DNA of 64,000 nucleotides, taken from the NCBI GenBank assembly GCA_965198415.1, contig CBDAPN010000029.1, forward strand, positions 372,001 to 436,000. The letters run 5' to 3'. The notes beneath the pieces are model-generated. The model had not been told where the DNA came from and did not search any database. It worked only from the letters and a program-made list of their open reading frames with translations. This document shows positions 17,823 to 27,450 of this stretch, one piece after another; position 1 is the first letter of the stretch; each line of letters begins with the position of its first letter. The DNA comes from Endozoicomonas sp965198415. Its GTDB lineage: Bacteria; Pseudomonadota; Gammaproteobacteria; Pseudomonadales; Endozoicomonadaceae. The position numbers and the translations under genes were made by a program.

Positions 17823-18857
17823 ATGAGCCAAACACTGACCATAACCCGCCCTGATGACTGGCACCTCCACCTTCGTGATGGCCTGGCGCTTCAAGAAACC
17901 GTTGGTGCAACCGCCAAAAGCTTTGGCCGGGCCATCATTATGCCCAATCTGGTGCCCCCGGTTACCGCAGGGGTGCAAGCCCGGGAATACAAAGCCCGCA
18001 TCGCTGCCCACATACCTGCCGGAGTACGCTTTGAGCCGCTGATGACCCTCTACCTGACGGACAAAACAACCCGGCAAACCATTATGGACGCCCGTAACGA
18101 GGTCGCAGCCCTGAAGCTCTATCCCGCCGGAGCGACCACTAACTCCGACTCCGGAGTCACGCAACTGACGCATATTTACGACGCTCTGGAGGCGATGGCT
18201 GAGTGCGGCATTCCCTTGCTAGTCCACGGTGAGGTGACCGATGCCGATATTGATATTTTTGACCGGGAAAAAGTCTTCATTGACCGCCACCTGCTGCCTC
18301 TTGTGGCCCGTTTCCCAACCTTGAAAATTGTCATGGAGCACATCACGACAGCGGATGCGGTGCAGTTTATCCAAAATGGTAACAACAATCTGGCAGCCAC
18401 CATAACGGCACACCATTTGCTGTACAATCGTAACCACATGCTGGTGGGCGGCATAAAGCCACACTATTATTGCTTGCCAATTCTCAAGCGCAGCCGACAC
18501 CAGCAAGCACTGCTTGAGGCTGCCTGCGGCGGTAATCGTCAATTTTTTCTGGGCACCGACTCCGCCCCCCACGCAGTGGGTGCCAAAGAGTCCTCTTGCG
18601 GCTGCGCCGGGTGTTACACAGCACCGGCTGCCATTGAACTTTATGCAGAAGCCTTTGAAATGATGGGCGCACTGGATAAACTGGAAGCCTTTGCCAGCTT
18701 TAATGGCCCTGACTTTTATGGTCTACCCAGAAACCCTGAGACCATTACGCTGATTAAAGAAGACTGGGTAATGCCAGAATCCATCCCATTCGGTACACAC
18801 CGGGTGAAACCTTTAAGAGCCGGTGAAACCATTACCTGGCGGCTCAAAACCAATTAA
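17823..18857 (+). CDS. pyrC: Dihydroorotase (PyrC, class II)
   Basis: Zinc enzyme cyclising carbamoyl aspartate to dihydroorotate in pyrimidine synthesis. 344 residues, close to the 348 of E. coli PyrC. Metal ligands appear in DDWHLHLRDG (His-x-His about 14-16), the carboxylated Lys in AALKLYPAGATTNSDSGV (about 99), His in LLVHGEVTD and the catalytic Asp in FLGTDSAPH. The start at ATG 17823 follows AGG in the leader hairpin. rnt starts 10 bases after its stop and is likely co-transcribed. Confidence 0.97.
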   Translation: MSQTLTITRPDDWHLHLRDGLALQETVGATAKSFGRAIIMPNLVPPVTAGVQAREYKARIAAHIPAGVRFEPLMTLYLTDKTTRQTIMDARNEVAALKLYPAGATTNSDSGVTQLTHIYDALEAMAECGIPLLVHGEVTDADIDIFDREKVFIDRHLLPLVARFPTLKIVMEHITTADAVQFIQNGNNNLAATITAHHLLYNRNHMLVGGIKPHYYCLPILKRSRHQQALLEAACGGNRQFFLGTDSAPHAVGAKESSCGCAGCYTAPAAIELYAEAFEMMGALDKLEAFASFNGPDFYGLPRNPETITLIKEDWVMPESIPFGTHRVKPLRAGETITWRLKTN

Positions 18858-18867
18858 GGAGACGCCA

Positions 18868-19491
18868 TTGAGCGCCGACGACAGTCACTCTATGGCCACC
18901 CGATTCCGGGGCTTTTTGCCCGTGGTGATCGATGTGGAAACCGGTGGCTTTAATGCCACCACCGATGCCCTGCTGGAGATCGCAGCCACCATTATTGAGA
19001 TGGACGAAAGTGGTTTTCTCCATCCGGGGCACAGTGAGTCTTACCATATCAAGCCATTTGCCGGGGCAAATATTGAACAAGCCGCCATCGACTTCATCGG
19101 TATTGATCCCTTTCACCCACTGCGAATTGCCAGTGCAGAAGAAGACGCCATCAACAAAATTTTCCGCTCGGTGCGTAAAGCCATCAAGAGCCAAGGGTGT
19201 AACCGGGCCGTTCTGGTGGGGCATAACGCGGCGTTTGATCTCAACTTTGTAATGGCAGCCGCCGAGCGCTGTGACGCTAAGCGAAACCCATTTCACCCCT
19301 TCTCCTGCTTTGACACCGCAACGCTGGCCGGTCTCGCCTACGGACAAACCGTGCTGGCCAAAGCCTGCATTGAGGCGGGTATTCAATTTGACAAATCAGA
19401 GGCGCATTCTGCCCGTTACGATACAGAAAAAACGGCGGATCTGTTCTGCACCATTGTCAATCGCTGGAAAGACCTTGGCGGCTGGCTCTGA
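18868..19491 (+). CDS. rnt: Ribonuclease T
   Basis: DEDDh 3'-5' exoribonuclease that trims 3' ends of tRNA, 5S and 23S rRNA. The frame is open upstream into pyrC, but a strong AAGGAG at 18856-18861 sits six bases before TTG 18868, so that start is chosen, giving 207 residues (215 in E. coli). ATG 18892 is the alternative. Catalytic motifs: Exo I VVIDVETGGFNATTDALLEIA, Exo II GHNAAFDLNFV, Exo III AHSARYDTEKTADLF. Together with pyrC it mirrors the Pseudomonas pyrC-rnt pair. Confidence 0.95.
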   Translation: MSADDSHSMATRFRGFLPVVIDVETGGFNATTDALLEIAATIIEMDESGFLHPGHSESYHIKPFAGANIEQAAIDFIGIDPFHPLRIASAEEDAINKIFRSVRKAIKSQGCNRAVLVGHNAAFDLNFVMAAAERCDAKRNPFHPFSCFDTATLAGLAYGQTVLAKACIEAGIQFDKSEAHSARYDTEKTADLFCTIVNRWKDLGGWL

Positions 19492-19577
19492 ATCGCCTTG
19501 CCAAGCCACGCGATTGAAACCTCTTTTGTTTATTTTGCTGACTAACAAAAGGCGTGTTCTGATGTTGCAGGCTAAGC

Positions 19578-20387
19578 TCACAAATCGTACAACTGAGCCA
19601 GATACTCAGCCACTGCGTGCTGGTCACAATGGCCAATGCGCTCATGCCCTGGCAAACGGTTCAGCAATTTTGGATCAGCATTGCCCATAACCAGCCCTTT
19701 ACCTACCGATGACAACATCTCAAGGTCATTCATACCATCGCCAAAGGCAATGGCATGGTCAAAGTCATACCCCTCAAGCTGTAGCACTTCGCCGAGCGCC
19801 AACCCTTTATTGACGCCCTCAGCCATCACCTCAAAACATACCGGTAAAGAAAACGCCATAGAAAGCTGCTCACCAAAGCGAGTTTTTGCCTGTTCAGACA
19901 ACGGCAATAAATCCTCATGGGACTTGGCCGCAAAAAAGACTTTTTGTATATCGGGGGTTGGGACGGGCAACAAGTCAAAGTCCGTCAACTGATAGTTAAA
20001 ACCACTGGCCTGACTAAAGTTGTTCAGTTCGGGGTGCTCAAACTCAACCAGCCACTGTTCGCCTTTGTAGACACTGGTGTGCACACAATCGGCAAACAAT
20101 TTACGCAAAGAGAGCAGCTTTTGAACCAGTTCCGGCTTGATATTATGCTCAATAATCCTATTGCCAGCCGGGTCGTGTACCCGGGCACCATTGCTGGTGA
20201 TCAGATACATATCCACCCCGAGCTGCGCCCGGATTTTCTCAACATCCTGATAGTGCCGCCCCGTGGCGAAGACAAATTTTATCCCACGCTCACTCAAAGC
20301 GTGAATAACCTCGCGGGTTCTTGGGGAGATCTCATGCTGTTTTGTTAACAGCGTGCCATCAAGGTCAGATATAACGACGGGATACAT
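19578..20387 (-). CDS. Cof-type HAD-IIB phosphatase, YigL-like
   Basis: Haloacid dehalogenase-family phosphatase of 269 residues. Motif I is SDLDGTLL (nucleophile Asp about 10), motif II FATGRHY, and the C-terminal Mg site IAFGDGMNDLEML with the preceding Lys of VNKG. The ITSNGARVHD and ISKVFF-like blocks are closest to E. coli YigL, a pyridoxal-phosphate and sugar-phosphate phosphatase, so that subgroup is preferred. ATG 20387 is used rather than the TTG at 20396 because AGGA lies 10 bases before it. Convergent with rnt. In vivo substrate unknown. Confidence 0.9.
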   Translation of the reverse strand: MYPVVISDLDGTLLTKQHEISPRTREVIHALSERGIKFVFATGRHYQDVEKIRAQLGVDMYLITSNGARVHDPAGNRIIEHNIKPELVQKLLSLRKLFADCVHTSVYKGEQWLVEFEHPELNNFSQASGFNYQLTDFDLLPVPTPDIQKVFFAAKSHEDLLPLSEQAKTRFGEQLSMAFSLPVCFEVMAEGVNKGLALGEVLQLEGYDFDHAIAFGDGMNDLEMLSSVGKGLVMGNADPKLLNRLPGHERIGHCDQHAVAEYLAQLYDL

Positions 20388-20837
20388 AATGTGCAAATCC
20401 TATTGCGTATTTAAATAACAACCGCCCGATCATACGCATATTTGGCTAAAAGATTAATGGTTGAGAACCGCATCGTTGATCCGTACTTATTCCGAGCCAT
20501 CAGCTGGCTCGGGAATAAAGCCCCAGTTAAAATTTCACACCACTCCACTGCCATCACCCGTACCGCAAACCGGTGATAAAAACTTCGATAAAATGACATT
20601 GAGCGACCTCAGGGTTGCCAGTTAATTTTTTACAACACAGCAACAAAGTTTAGCTATAATCTTACAGCAAGCACTGAACACAACCTCACTCGACACTGCG
20701 CACCGTTACGGACATTTATGATTAAACCCAGAACGGGTATCATTTTATTAAGGCCGTGTTGACAACCAAAACACGGCAATTAATAGCTGACCAAAGTGCT
20801 CATAACTCAAATCGAAGTGATAAAACAAAGGACTCTT
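20388..20837. other. Intergenic spacer with one stem-loop
   Basis: Between the divergent HAD phosphatase and the orphan gene at 20838. A near-perfect hairpin (TTCCGAGCCA at 20490-20499 with TGGCTCGGGAA at 20505-20515) has no T-tract. TATAAT at 20655-20660 is a possible -10 for the plus-strand gene, but the best -35 (TTTACA, 20629-20634) is too far at 20 bases. No gene recognised. Confidence 0.5.
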
Positions 20838-21761
20838 ATGCAAATTAATAACAATAACTCTCTATCCAACGTTAAAAATAATCCGGACAATGGGGAGCCA
20901 AACCAGCCTTCATGGAACGATATTGCAAAAAGAACCAAAAAATTTAACCACAAATCGATATCTATTATCAAACTCATTGGCAAAGTTACTTCACAATTTA
21001 AAAACACCATCAACTGGTACAAAAAAAAAATCAGTTCACGTATCGCTCACCTGGTAAGCTCAAGACTAACCATTCCAGATAATTTGTTAACCAATAAACC
21101 ACACAAGTACCTGACCAAAACCATTCAATGTATTTTGAAAAAAGACTGTCAAGGAATGGTTAAAAATCTAAAGAAATTTGAAGAAAAATTTTTAGAACAC
21201 TGTAAAAACCAAAGCAGTATTGGTGCCGATGACACCACTCAATTCTTTGACGACTATACAACTGAACTATTTCGCAATGAAAAAAATCGCCAGTTCATGA
21301 AAAATCACTTTAACACAAAGCACTCACCGCTTCGTGAAACATTTGCTGATTTTCAGCATCTTTTTAATTCAAGAGGTGAAATCGATATGAACCATAATCG
21401 TGGCAACCTAATGAGTACCGCAATAAATTTCCTTAACGTTCTTGCCATTAAGTCTATCAATGGTGGATTTAATAATTCAGGCTCCACTAACGACCGTCAA
21501 GAAGAAAGCCAACCAACGCCATTTGAAAATTTTATTAACGACATATACAGCCAGCTCGACAAAGACGGCTGCCCGCCCAACCAAAAGCTTCATAGAAACT
21601 TAATTAATAGCCTCTTAACGCTGTCTGACTGCGAAAAAGATGGCAGCACACTACAACTCGATAATACTCAAACCCCTGATCATAATAATAACTCTCACAT
21701 ACCTTTCGAACAGACAAATAACATGACTGGAGAAAAAAAAGGGGATACACCCGAACAGTAA
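20838..21761 (+). CDS. AT-rich orphan protein, unknown function
   Basis: Not recognised. 307 residues from ATG 20838, chosen because AAAGGA precedes it at close spacing. Composition is rich in Asn, Lys, Ser and Gln with A/T-ending codons, unlike the GC-richer housekeeping genes on both sides. There is no signal peptide or membrane segment. Layout: an Asn-rich disordered head (1-25), a Lys-rich amphipathic helical stretch (about 30-70), a central helical region, and an Asn/Gln/Pro-rich tail. The style recalls secreted or host-directed proteins of symbionts and may be a recent acquisition, but no catalytic motif is visible. A chance long frame is unlikely given the ribosome site. Confidence 0.65.
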   Translation: MQINNNNSLSNVKNNPDNGEPNQPSWNDIAKRTKKFNHKSISIIKLIGKVTSQFKNTINWYKKKISSRIAHLVSSRLTIPDNLLTNKPHKYLTKTIQCILKKDCQGMVKNLKKFEEKFLEHCKNQSSIGADDTTQFFDDYTTELFRNEKNRQFMKNHFNTKHSPLRETFADFQHLFNSRGEIDMNHNRGNLMSTAINFLNVLAIKSINGGFNNSGSTNDRQEESQPTPFENFINDIYSQLDKDGCPPNQKLHRNLINSLLTLSDCEKDGSTLQLDNTQTPDHNNNSHIPFEQTNNMTGEKKGDTPEQ

Positions 21762-21841
21762 TTCCCCCTGGTGCTCAAGCGGCACGTTAAATTAAACAAC
21801 ACCTGCTTTATAAATGCACCGCTCTCGATTAACAGGCACTC

Positions 21842-21863
21842 AAAAGCGGTTACCCAAAACCGC
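21842..21863 (-). terminator. clpB terminator
   Basis: GCGGTT (21846-21851) pairs with AACCGC (21858-21863) around a 6-base loop, and AAAA at 21842-21845 reads as a T-tract on the minus strand. It begins directly after the clpB stop codon. Confidence 0.6.
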
Positions 21864-21864
21864 C

Positions 21865-24447
21865 TTACTGAAACACCAATTCACCATCTTTCAAATCAAC
21901 CGTAATGGTATCCCCTACCTTATAACGCCCCGACAAAATTGCCTCAGCCAACGGGTTTTCGACACGGCGTTGTATGGCGCGTTTCAACGGTCTGGCACCA
22001 TACACCGGATCAAACCCGACCACAGCCAACTGATCCATGGCAGCGTCAGAGAATTCCAGCCGCAAGCTGTTTTCTGCCAAGCGACGATCAAGGTTAGCCA
22101 ACTGAATTTTAGCAATGGATTTAATCTGACTGGCCGCCAGTGGATGGAACACCACCACCTCATCAATACGATTGACAAACTCAGGCCTGAAGTGAGTGCC
22201 AACCACCTCAATCAATGTGCTTTTGAGCGCTTCAAAGTCGGTGTCACCGGTTTTCTGATTCTGGAACGAGTGGATCAGATCGGAGCCGAGGTTGGAAGTC
22301 ATGACAATGACTGTATTTTTAAAATCAACAGTCCGACCCTGACCATCGGTCAGACGACCATCTTCCAGTACTTGCAAAAGAATATTGAACACATCCGGGT
22401 GAGCTTTCTCAACCTCATCCATCAATACCAAAGAATACGGCTTTCGCCTTACGGCTTCGGTCAGATACCCGCCTTCTTCATAACCCACGTAGCCCGGAGG
22501 CGCACCAAGCAGCCGGGAAACCGAGTGCTTTTCCATAAATTCCGACATATCAATACGGACAATGGCATCTTCGGTATCGAACAAAAACTCCGCCAAAGCC
22601 TTGCACAGCTCCGTCTTACCGACACCGGTTGGCCCAAGGAACATAAAAGAGCCGTTAGGTCGTTTCGGGTCCGACAAACCTGCCCGGGAGCGTCGCACCG
22701 CGTTGGCCACGGCAACAACGGCTTCATCCTGACCAATCACCCGCTGATGCAGCGCCTTTTCCATGCCCAGCAGTTTTTCTTTTTCACCTTCGAGCATTTT
22801 TGCCACCGGAATGCCGGTCCATTTCGATACGACATCGGCTATCTCCTCTTCCGTCACTCGATTACGCAGTAACTGATGCTCACCGCTCTCCAGAGCGTCG
22901 GCCTGTTCCAGCTGTTTATCAAGGTCAGGCAACTTGCCGTACTGAATTTCTGACATTGTTGTCAGATCTCCGTTGCGCTTCGCGGCTTCCAGCTCAATCA
23001 GCAGTCGCTCTTTCTCTTCGCGCAGTTTCTGACCGCCTTGTAGTTGCGCTTTTTCTGCCTTCCAAACATCGTCGAGGTCAGAGTATTCCCGCTCCAGCTC
23101 ATCGACCTGATTATTCAAGCGCGTCAGTCGGTCTTTAGAGGCTTCGTCGTCCTCTTTTTTCAGTGCCTCCTGCTCAATTTTTAACTGAATCAAACGGCGC
23201 TCCAGACGATCCATCGCTTCGGGCTTGGAGTCCATCTCCATACGGATACGGCTTGCCGCTTCATCAATAAGGTCAATGGCTTTATCGGGCAGTTGTCGGT
23301 CAGTAATGTAGCGCTGAGAGAGCCGCACCGCCGCGATAATGGCCGGGTCGGTGATATCCACACCGTGGTGCGCTTCATACCGCTCTTTGAGCCCTCGCAA
23401 AATAGCAATAGCGTCCTCTTCGGTGGGCTCATCCACCAGCACTTTTTGAAAACGTCGTTCCAGCGCCGCATCTTTTTCGATGTGTTGACGATACTCATCC
23501 AGCGTCGTCGCACCCACACAGTGCAGCTCACCCCGAGCCAGTGCCGGCTTGAGCATATTACCAGCGTCCATAGCGCCATCGGCTTTGCCTGCTCCGACCA
23601 TGGTGTGAATCTCATCAATGAACAGGATGATCTGCCCTTCTTGTTTGGCTAGGTCATTCAATACCGCCTTGAGTCGTTCTTCAAACTCACCACGGAATTT
23701 AGCACCGGCAATCAACGCCCCCATATCCAACGACAACAGTCTTTTTCCTTTTAAACCTTCTGGCACTTCGCCGTTAACAATCCGTTGTGCAAGACCTTCG
23801 ACAATGGCGGTTTTGCCCACTCCGGGCTCGCCAATAATGACTGGGTTATTTTTGGTGCGCCGCTGCAAAACCTGAACGGTACGACGAATCTCATCATCCC
23901 GCCCAATCACCGGGTCGAGCTTGCCCTGTTCTGCTCGCTCGGTCAGATCGATGGTGTATTTGCCGAGGGAGTTGCGGTTATCTTCGGCGTTCGGGTCATC
24001 CACCGCTGCACCGCCACGGATATTCTTAATGGCGTTTTCCAGCGCTTTTTGACTCACTCCCTGACTGCTAAGTAACTTGCCGATAGGGCCGCTGTCTTCC
24101 ATCATCACCAGCAGCATGGTTTCACTGGAGATGAACTGATCTCCCGCCTGCTGCGCTTTTTTGTCGGCCAAATTCAGCATTCGATACAATGCCTGTGACG
24201 TTTGTATGTCACCGGTTGGCGTCGACACCTGTGGCAACTGCTCTAACATTGTCGTTAGCTGACCGCGCAGCTCACTGACATCAAAGCCCACTTGCATCAA
24301 CAACGGTTTGACCGCTCCCCCCTTCTGATCAATCAGCGCCAACAGCAGATGCACAGGCTCAATCTGGCTGTTATCTTTACCAATGGCCAGGGACTGGGCG
24401 TCGGCAAAAGCTGACTGGAACTTGCTGGTCAGTCGATCCATTCTCAT
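21865..24447 (-). CDS. clpB: ATP-dependent disaggregase ClpB
   Basis: Hsp100 AAA+ hexamer that, with DnaK, pulls polypeptides out of aggregates after heat stress. 860 residues (857 in E. coli), starting MRMDRLTSKFQSAFADAQSLA, the canonical N-domain. First ATPase module has GEPGVGKTAIVEGLAQR (about 206) and LFIDEIHTMVGAG; the coiled-coil middle domain spans about 410-520 (EQEALKKEDDEASKDRLTRLNN); second module has GPTGVGKTELCKALAEF and VLMDEVEKAHPDVFNILLQ. A good sigma-32 promoter lies 46 bases upstream. Monocistronic, with its own terminator. Confidence 0.98.
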   Translation of the reverse strand: MRMDRLTSKFQSAFADAQSLAIGKDNSQIEPVHLLLALIDQKGGAVKPLLMQVGFDVSELRGQLTTMLEQLPQVSTPTGDIQTSQALYRMLNLADKKAQQAGDQFISSETMLLVMMEDSGPIGKLLSSQGVSQKALENAIKNIRGGAAVDDPNAEDNRNSLGKYTIDLTERAEQGKLDPVIGRDDEIRRTVQVLQRRTKNNPVIIGEPGVGKTAIVEGLAQRIVNGEVPEGLKGKRLLSLDMGALIAGAKFRGEFEERLKAVLNDLAKQEGQIILFIDEIHTMVGAGKADGAMDAGNMLKPALARGELHCVGATTLDEYRQHIEKDAALERRFQKVLVDEPTEEDAIAILRGLKERYEAHHGVDITDPAIIAAVRLSQRYITDRQLPDKAIDLIDEAASRIRMEMDSKPEAMDRLERRLIQLKIEQEALKKEDDEASKDRLTRLNNQVDELEREYSDLDDVWKAEKAQLQGGQKLREEKERLLIELEAAKRNGDLTTMSEIQYGKLPDLDKQLEQADALESGEHQLLRNRVTEEEIADVVSKWTGIPVAKMLEGEKEKLLGMEKALHQRVIGQDEAVVAVANAVRRSRAGLSDPKRPNGSFMFLGPTGVGKTELCKALAEFLFDTEDAIVRIDMSEFMEKHSVSRLLGAPPGYVGYEEGGYLTEAVRRKPYSLVLMDEVEKAHPDVFNILLQVLEDGRLTDGQGRTVDFKNTVIVMTSNLGSDLIHSFQNQKTGDTDFEALKSTLIEVVGTHFRPEFVNRIDEVVVFHPLAASQIKSIAKIQLANLDRRLAENSLRLEFSDAAMDQLAVVGFDPVYGARPLKRAIQRRVENPLAEAILSGRYKVGDTITVDLKDGELVFQ

Positions 24448-24492
24448 AAAAAACCACCCCGCTTCATGGAAGTTAAGTTCCCGATATAATTA

Positions 24493-24520
24493 ATATGGCG
24501 ATCACAATGAATATTTCAAG
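24493..24520 (-). promoter_or_regulatory. Heat-shock (sigma-32) promoter of clpB
   Basis: On the minus strand CTTGAAA (24520-24514) and CGCCATAT (24500-24493) are spaced by 13 bases, an almost exact match to the RpoH consensus, oriented into clpB. Confidence 0.75.
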
Positions 24521-24556
24521 AAGCGCACGCCAGGGACACAACCACAACGCAAAAAA

Positions 24557-25288
24557 TCAGCCCGCAAGCCAAATAAGCGACGCCATTCTGCCAGAGCGGG
24601 CACCGTCGCGGCGGTAGGAATAAAAGAGAGACTGTTCAGCAAACGAACAGTGGTTGCTGCCATAAACCGCTACACCCAGCGCACTTAAGCGCCGACGGGC
24701 AAGGGTCTGGAGATCGGCAAACCAGCGATCCCCTTTGCCGGGCACAAACGCTCCGGCACAGCCAGCATCCTGAGTCAAAAACTGTGCCCGCACCTCGGGT
24801 CCGATTTCAAAATGGCGCTGGCTGATGGCCGGCCCGAACCAAGCCATGATATTTTCCGCCCTCATCTGCTTTACCGTGGCCTCAAGCACCCCCGCCAGCA
24901 AGCCCTTCCAGCCAGCGTGGGCAGCGGCGACCACGGTCCCCTGAACGTCACAAAACAGCACCGGCAGGCAGTCCGCCGTTAACACCACACAAGCCGGGCC
25001 CGTTGTGCGGGCAACACTTGCATCTGCCCGGGTTTCTGGGGGGGCACTTTCGGCATCCGCCACCTCAATACCATGGACCTGCTGTAACCACAGCGGCGGG
25101 CAGTCAAGGTGCAGATCACTTTGTAGAAGACGACGATTTTCTTGTACCACGTCAATGTCATCGCCGGTGTTCAGCCCGAGGTTGAAACTGTGAAACCCGC
25201 CCACGCTGAACCCGCCATTACGAGTCGTTACACAGGCTCTCACTGACGCTGGCGCCGGCCAGTTGGGCCATAAATAGCGTTCATTCAC
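24557..25288 (-). CDS. pgeF: Peptidoglycan editing factor PgeF (YfiH, multicopper polyphenol oxidase-like)
   Basis: Family of laccase-domain purine/peptidoglycan enzymes; E. coli PgeF removes misincorporated L-Ser from UDP-MurNAc tripeptide. 243 residues with the metal/active-site triad His in WLQQVHGIEV, Cys in VLTADCLPVLF and His in AAAHAGWKGLLAGV. Its start overlaps the rluD stop by 8 bases (conserved rluD-yfiH pair), so translation is coupled. It is followed on the same strand by clpB, which has its own heat-shock promoter; this trio is the usual rluD-pgeF-clpB order. Confidence 0.94.
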   Translation of the reverse strand: MNERYLWPNWPAPASVRACVTTRNGGFSVGGFHSFNLGLNTGDDIDVVQENRRLLQSDLHLDCPPLWLQQVHGIEVADAESAPPETRADASVARTTGPACVVLTADCLPVLFCDVQGTVVAAAHAGWKGLLAGVLEATVKQMRAENIMAWFGPAISQRHFEIGPEVRAQFLTQDAGCAGAFVPGKGDRWFADLQTLARRRLSALGVAVYGSNHCSFAEQSLFYSYRRDGARSGRMASLIWLAG

Positions 25289-26243
25289 GTTTTTCCTCCC
25301 AGGGCGTTGCGAGTGTATTCAGTAAACTTTGCATATCTTCGCTCAAGGGCACTTCCCACTCCATAGACTCGCCAGTACGGGGATGAGTCAGCCCCAGCTT
25401 TCTGGCATGCAGGGCTTGTCGTCGAAAATTTCTCAGCTCCACCTCCAGTGCCGTTGGGCAGGATTTGGGAAGTTTAAGACCACCGCCGTACAAGTCATCG
25501 CCAACCAGAGGGAATTTCTGATGACTCATGTGCACACGAATCTGGTGGGTTCTGCCGGTCTGCAAGTTGAGACGAATATGGGTGTGGGCCTCGAACCGCT
25601 GCACCACTCGATAGCTCGTTACCGATGGCTTGCCACCACGCACCACGGCCATTTTTAAACGATTCTGTGGATGCCTGCCAATGGGGGCATCCACCACACC
25701 ACCACCCGTCATTACGCCACGCACTACGGCGTCGTATTCCCGGTGCACCGTGCGCTCCTGCAACTGCGCCACCAAATCGGTGTGCGCTGCCAACGTGCGG
25801 GCTACAACCATCAGGCCGGTGGTGTCTTTATCCAGCCGGTGCACAATACCGGCTCTTGGCAGCGTAGCGTTATCAGCAAAATGGTAAAGCAGCCCATTAA
25901 GCAACGTACCAGAATAGTTGCCTGCTGCCGGATGCACCACCAGTGCAGCTGGCTTGTTAAGCACAATAATATCGTCGTCTGCATAAACAATATTCAGTGG
26001 GATGTTTTCCGCTTCCCATACCCCCTCCGGCTGCACTTCCACCCGCAGGGAGAGCTGCTCTGCACCGCGCAGTTTTTCTTTGGCTTTGCGGGACGCACCA
26101 TCCACCAGCAACGCCCCGGCAAGAATCCACTCCTGCAGCTTTGCTCTGGAAAATTGTGGAAAACAGACGGCTGCGATTTGATCCAGCCGCCGCCCAGCCA
26201 ATTCATCCGGTACAGTCGCATTTTGTTTGATTACTTCGCCCAT
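25281..26243 (-). CDS. rluD: 23S rRNA pseudouridine(1911/1915/1917) synthase RluD
   Basis: Isomerises three uridines in helix 69 of 23S rRNA, needed for efficient ribosome assembly. 320 residues: an N-terminal S4-like RNA-binding domain (about 15-80, RRLDQIAAVCFPQFSRAKLQEWI) and the RluA-type catalytic domain with HRLDKDTTGL, catalytic Asp138, and TGRTHQIRVHMSH. Divergent from bamD, as in E. coli and Pseudomonas. The upstream context plus length separates it from RluA and RluC paralogues. Confidence 0.95.
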   Translation of the reverse strand: MGEVIKQNATVPDELAGRRLDQIAAVCFPQFSRAKLQEWILAGALLVDGASRKAKEKLRGAEQLSLRVEVQPEGVWEAENIPLNIVYADDDIIVLNKPAALVVHPAAGNYSGTLLNGLLYHFADNATLPRAGIVHRLDKDTTGLMVVARTLAAHTDLVAQLQERTVHREYDAVVRGVMTGGGVVDAPIGRHPQNRLKMAVVRGGKPSVTSYRVVQRFEAHTHIRLNLQTGRTHQIRVHMSHQKFPLVGDDLYGGGLKLPKSCPTALEVELRNFRRQALHARKLGLTHPRTGESMEWEVPLSEDMQSLLNTLATPWEEKRE

Positions 26244-26505
26244 TCAGAATTGCTCAACTGTAAAAAAATTTATCCCCAAGGCGGGCGTCTCAGACACGCA
26301 GGAAATCCTGTCTTTTCGTTTTCCCACAGACTATGTTTAAATGCGTGTTTGAAAACAGGCCTGATCCAATCCTTCACCACACGTTGTCAATTGCACTTAA
26401 ATTGCACAAAGCGGGTGAAAACGCCTAACATTAATCCGAAGAGTTTATCACAGTCATACAATTCTTCAGCCGCCTCTGCGGAGAGTACGGAAACCAATCA
26501 CCACC

Positions 26506-27435
26506 ATGATGACCATACTGACTGCAAAACTGAACCGGGTACTGCCTCCATCTTTGTGCAGATCCATGCTGATGATTTTTGCCGCCGCTATTCTGGTCGG
26601 CTGTGCATCGAGCGAAAAGAAAGAACAGCTATCGGAAACACTTTCTGAGGCTGAGCTTTACCAGATGGCCAGCAAGTCCATTAACGATAACCGCTTTGCC
26701 GAGGCGATCAAATCCCTACGCACTCTGGAGTCCCGCTACCCCTTTGGCGCCTTTGCCGAGCAGGCGCAGCTGGATATCATCTATGCCTACTTCAAAAACT
26801 CGGAGCCAGAGGCCGCCAAAGCCGCCGCTGACCGCTTCATCCGCCTGCACCCACAACACCCGGATGCCGACTATGCCTATTACATGAAAGGACTGGCTTC
26901 TAACACCTCCGCCATGGGCATTGTGGACCGCTACCTGCCCATTGACCTAACGCGCCGCGACCCCGGTCAGGCTCGGGTGTCATTCAATGAATTTTCAGAG
27001 TTACTTAGCCGATTTCCCAACAGCAAATATGCACCGGACGCCCGTCAGCGTATGATCGCCCTACGTAACCGACTGGCACAGTATGAGATCCATGTGGCCA
27101 ACTACTACCTGAAGCGTAAAGCCTACGTGGCGGCCATTGATCGTGGCCGCTATGTGGTGGAGAATATGCAGCAAACCCCGGCCGTTTCCGAGGCGCTGGC
27201 GATCATGGTGGAAGGCTACCAGCATCTGCGACTGCCAAAACCCGCCGGTGAAGCATTGGCAGTACTTAAACTGAATTACCCCGATCACCCCTCTTTGGAC
27301 AAACAGGGTAATTTTGTCGGCTACAAGGTGTTTGATGATGTGGACCCATCCATTTGGAGCACCCTGACGTTTGGCCTGATTGGCAGCTCTGGTTCAAACA
27401 TCAAAGATGCACAACAACCGCCGGTTATTCAGTAA
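26506..27435 (+). CDS. bamD: Outer membrane protein assembly factor BamD (lipoprotein)
   Basis: Essential TPR lipoprotein of the BAM complex, anchored to the inner leaflet of the outer membrane. 309 residues from 26506, longer than E. coli (245) at both ends. The lipobox LVGC places the acylated Cys at residue 33; five TPR repeats follow, starting ELYQMASKSINDNRFAEAIKSLRTLESRYPFGAFAEQA. The conserved SQxRRDxGxA-like block reads DLTRRDPGQARVSFNEFSELL. Start is uncertain among ATG 26506, 26509 and 26566; the first two leave a long basic N-region. Divergent from rluD. Confidence 0.94.
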   Translation: MMTILTAKLNRVLPPSLCRSMLMIFAAAILVGCASSEKKEQLSETLSEAELYQMASKSINDNRFAEAIKSLRTLESRYPFGAFAEQAQLDIIYAYFKNSEPEAAKAAADRFIRLHPQHPDADYAYYMKGLASNTSAMGIVDRYLPIDLTRRDPGQARVSFNEFSELLSRFPNSKYAPDARQRMIALRNRLAQYEIHVANYYLKRKAYVAAIDRGRYVVENMQQTPAVSEALAIMVEGYQHLRLPKPAGEALAVLKLNYPDHPSLDKQGNFVGYKVFDDVDPSIWSTLTFGLIGSSGSNIKDAQQPPVIQ

Positions 27436-27450
27436 CCCCTATTAGAGTGA

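Noticed and set aside
20490..20515. Hairpin as terminator of the HAD phosphatase or the orphan gene
   Set aside because: It lies upstream of both divergent genes and has no T-tract.
21814..22872. 352-codon frame antisense to clpB
   Set aside because: Mirrors the coding strand of a certain gene; His/Gln/Arg-rich artefact with no ribosome site.
25671..26648. 325-codon plus-strand frame opposite rluD
   Set aside because: Antisense to a secure gene and runs into the bamD start; composition typical of a shadow frame.
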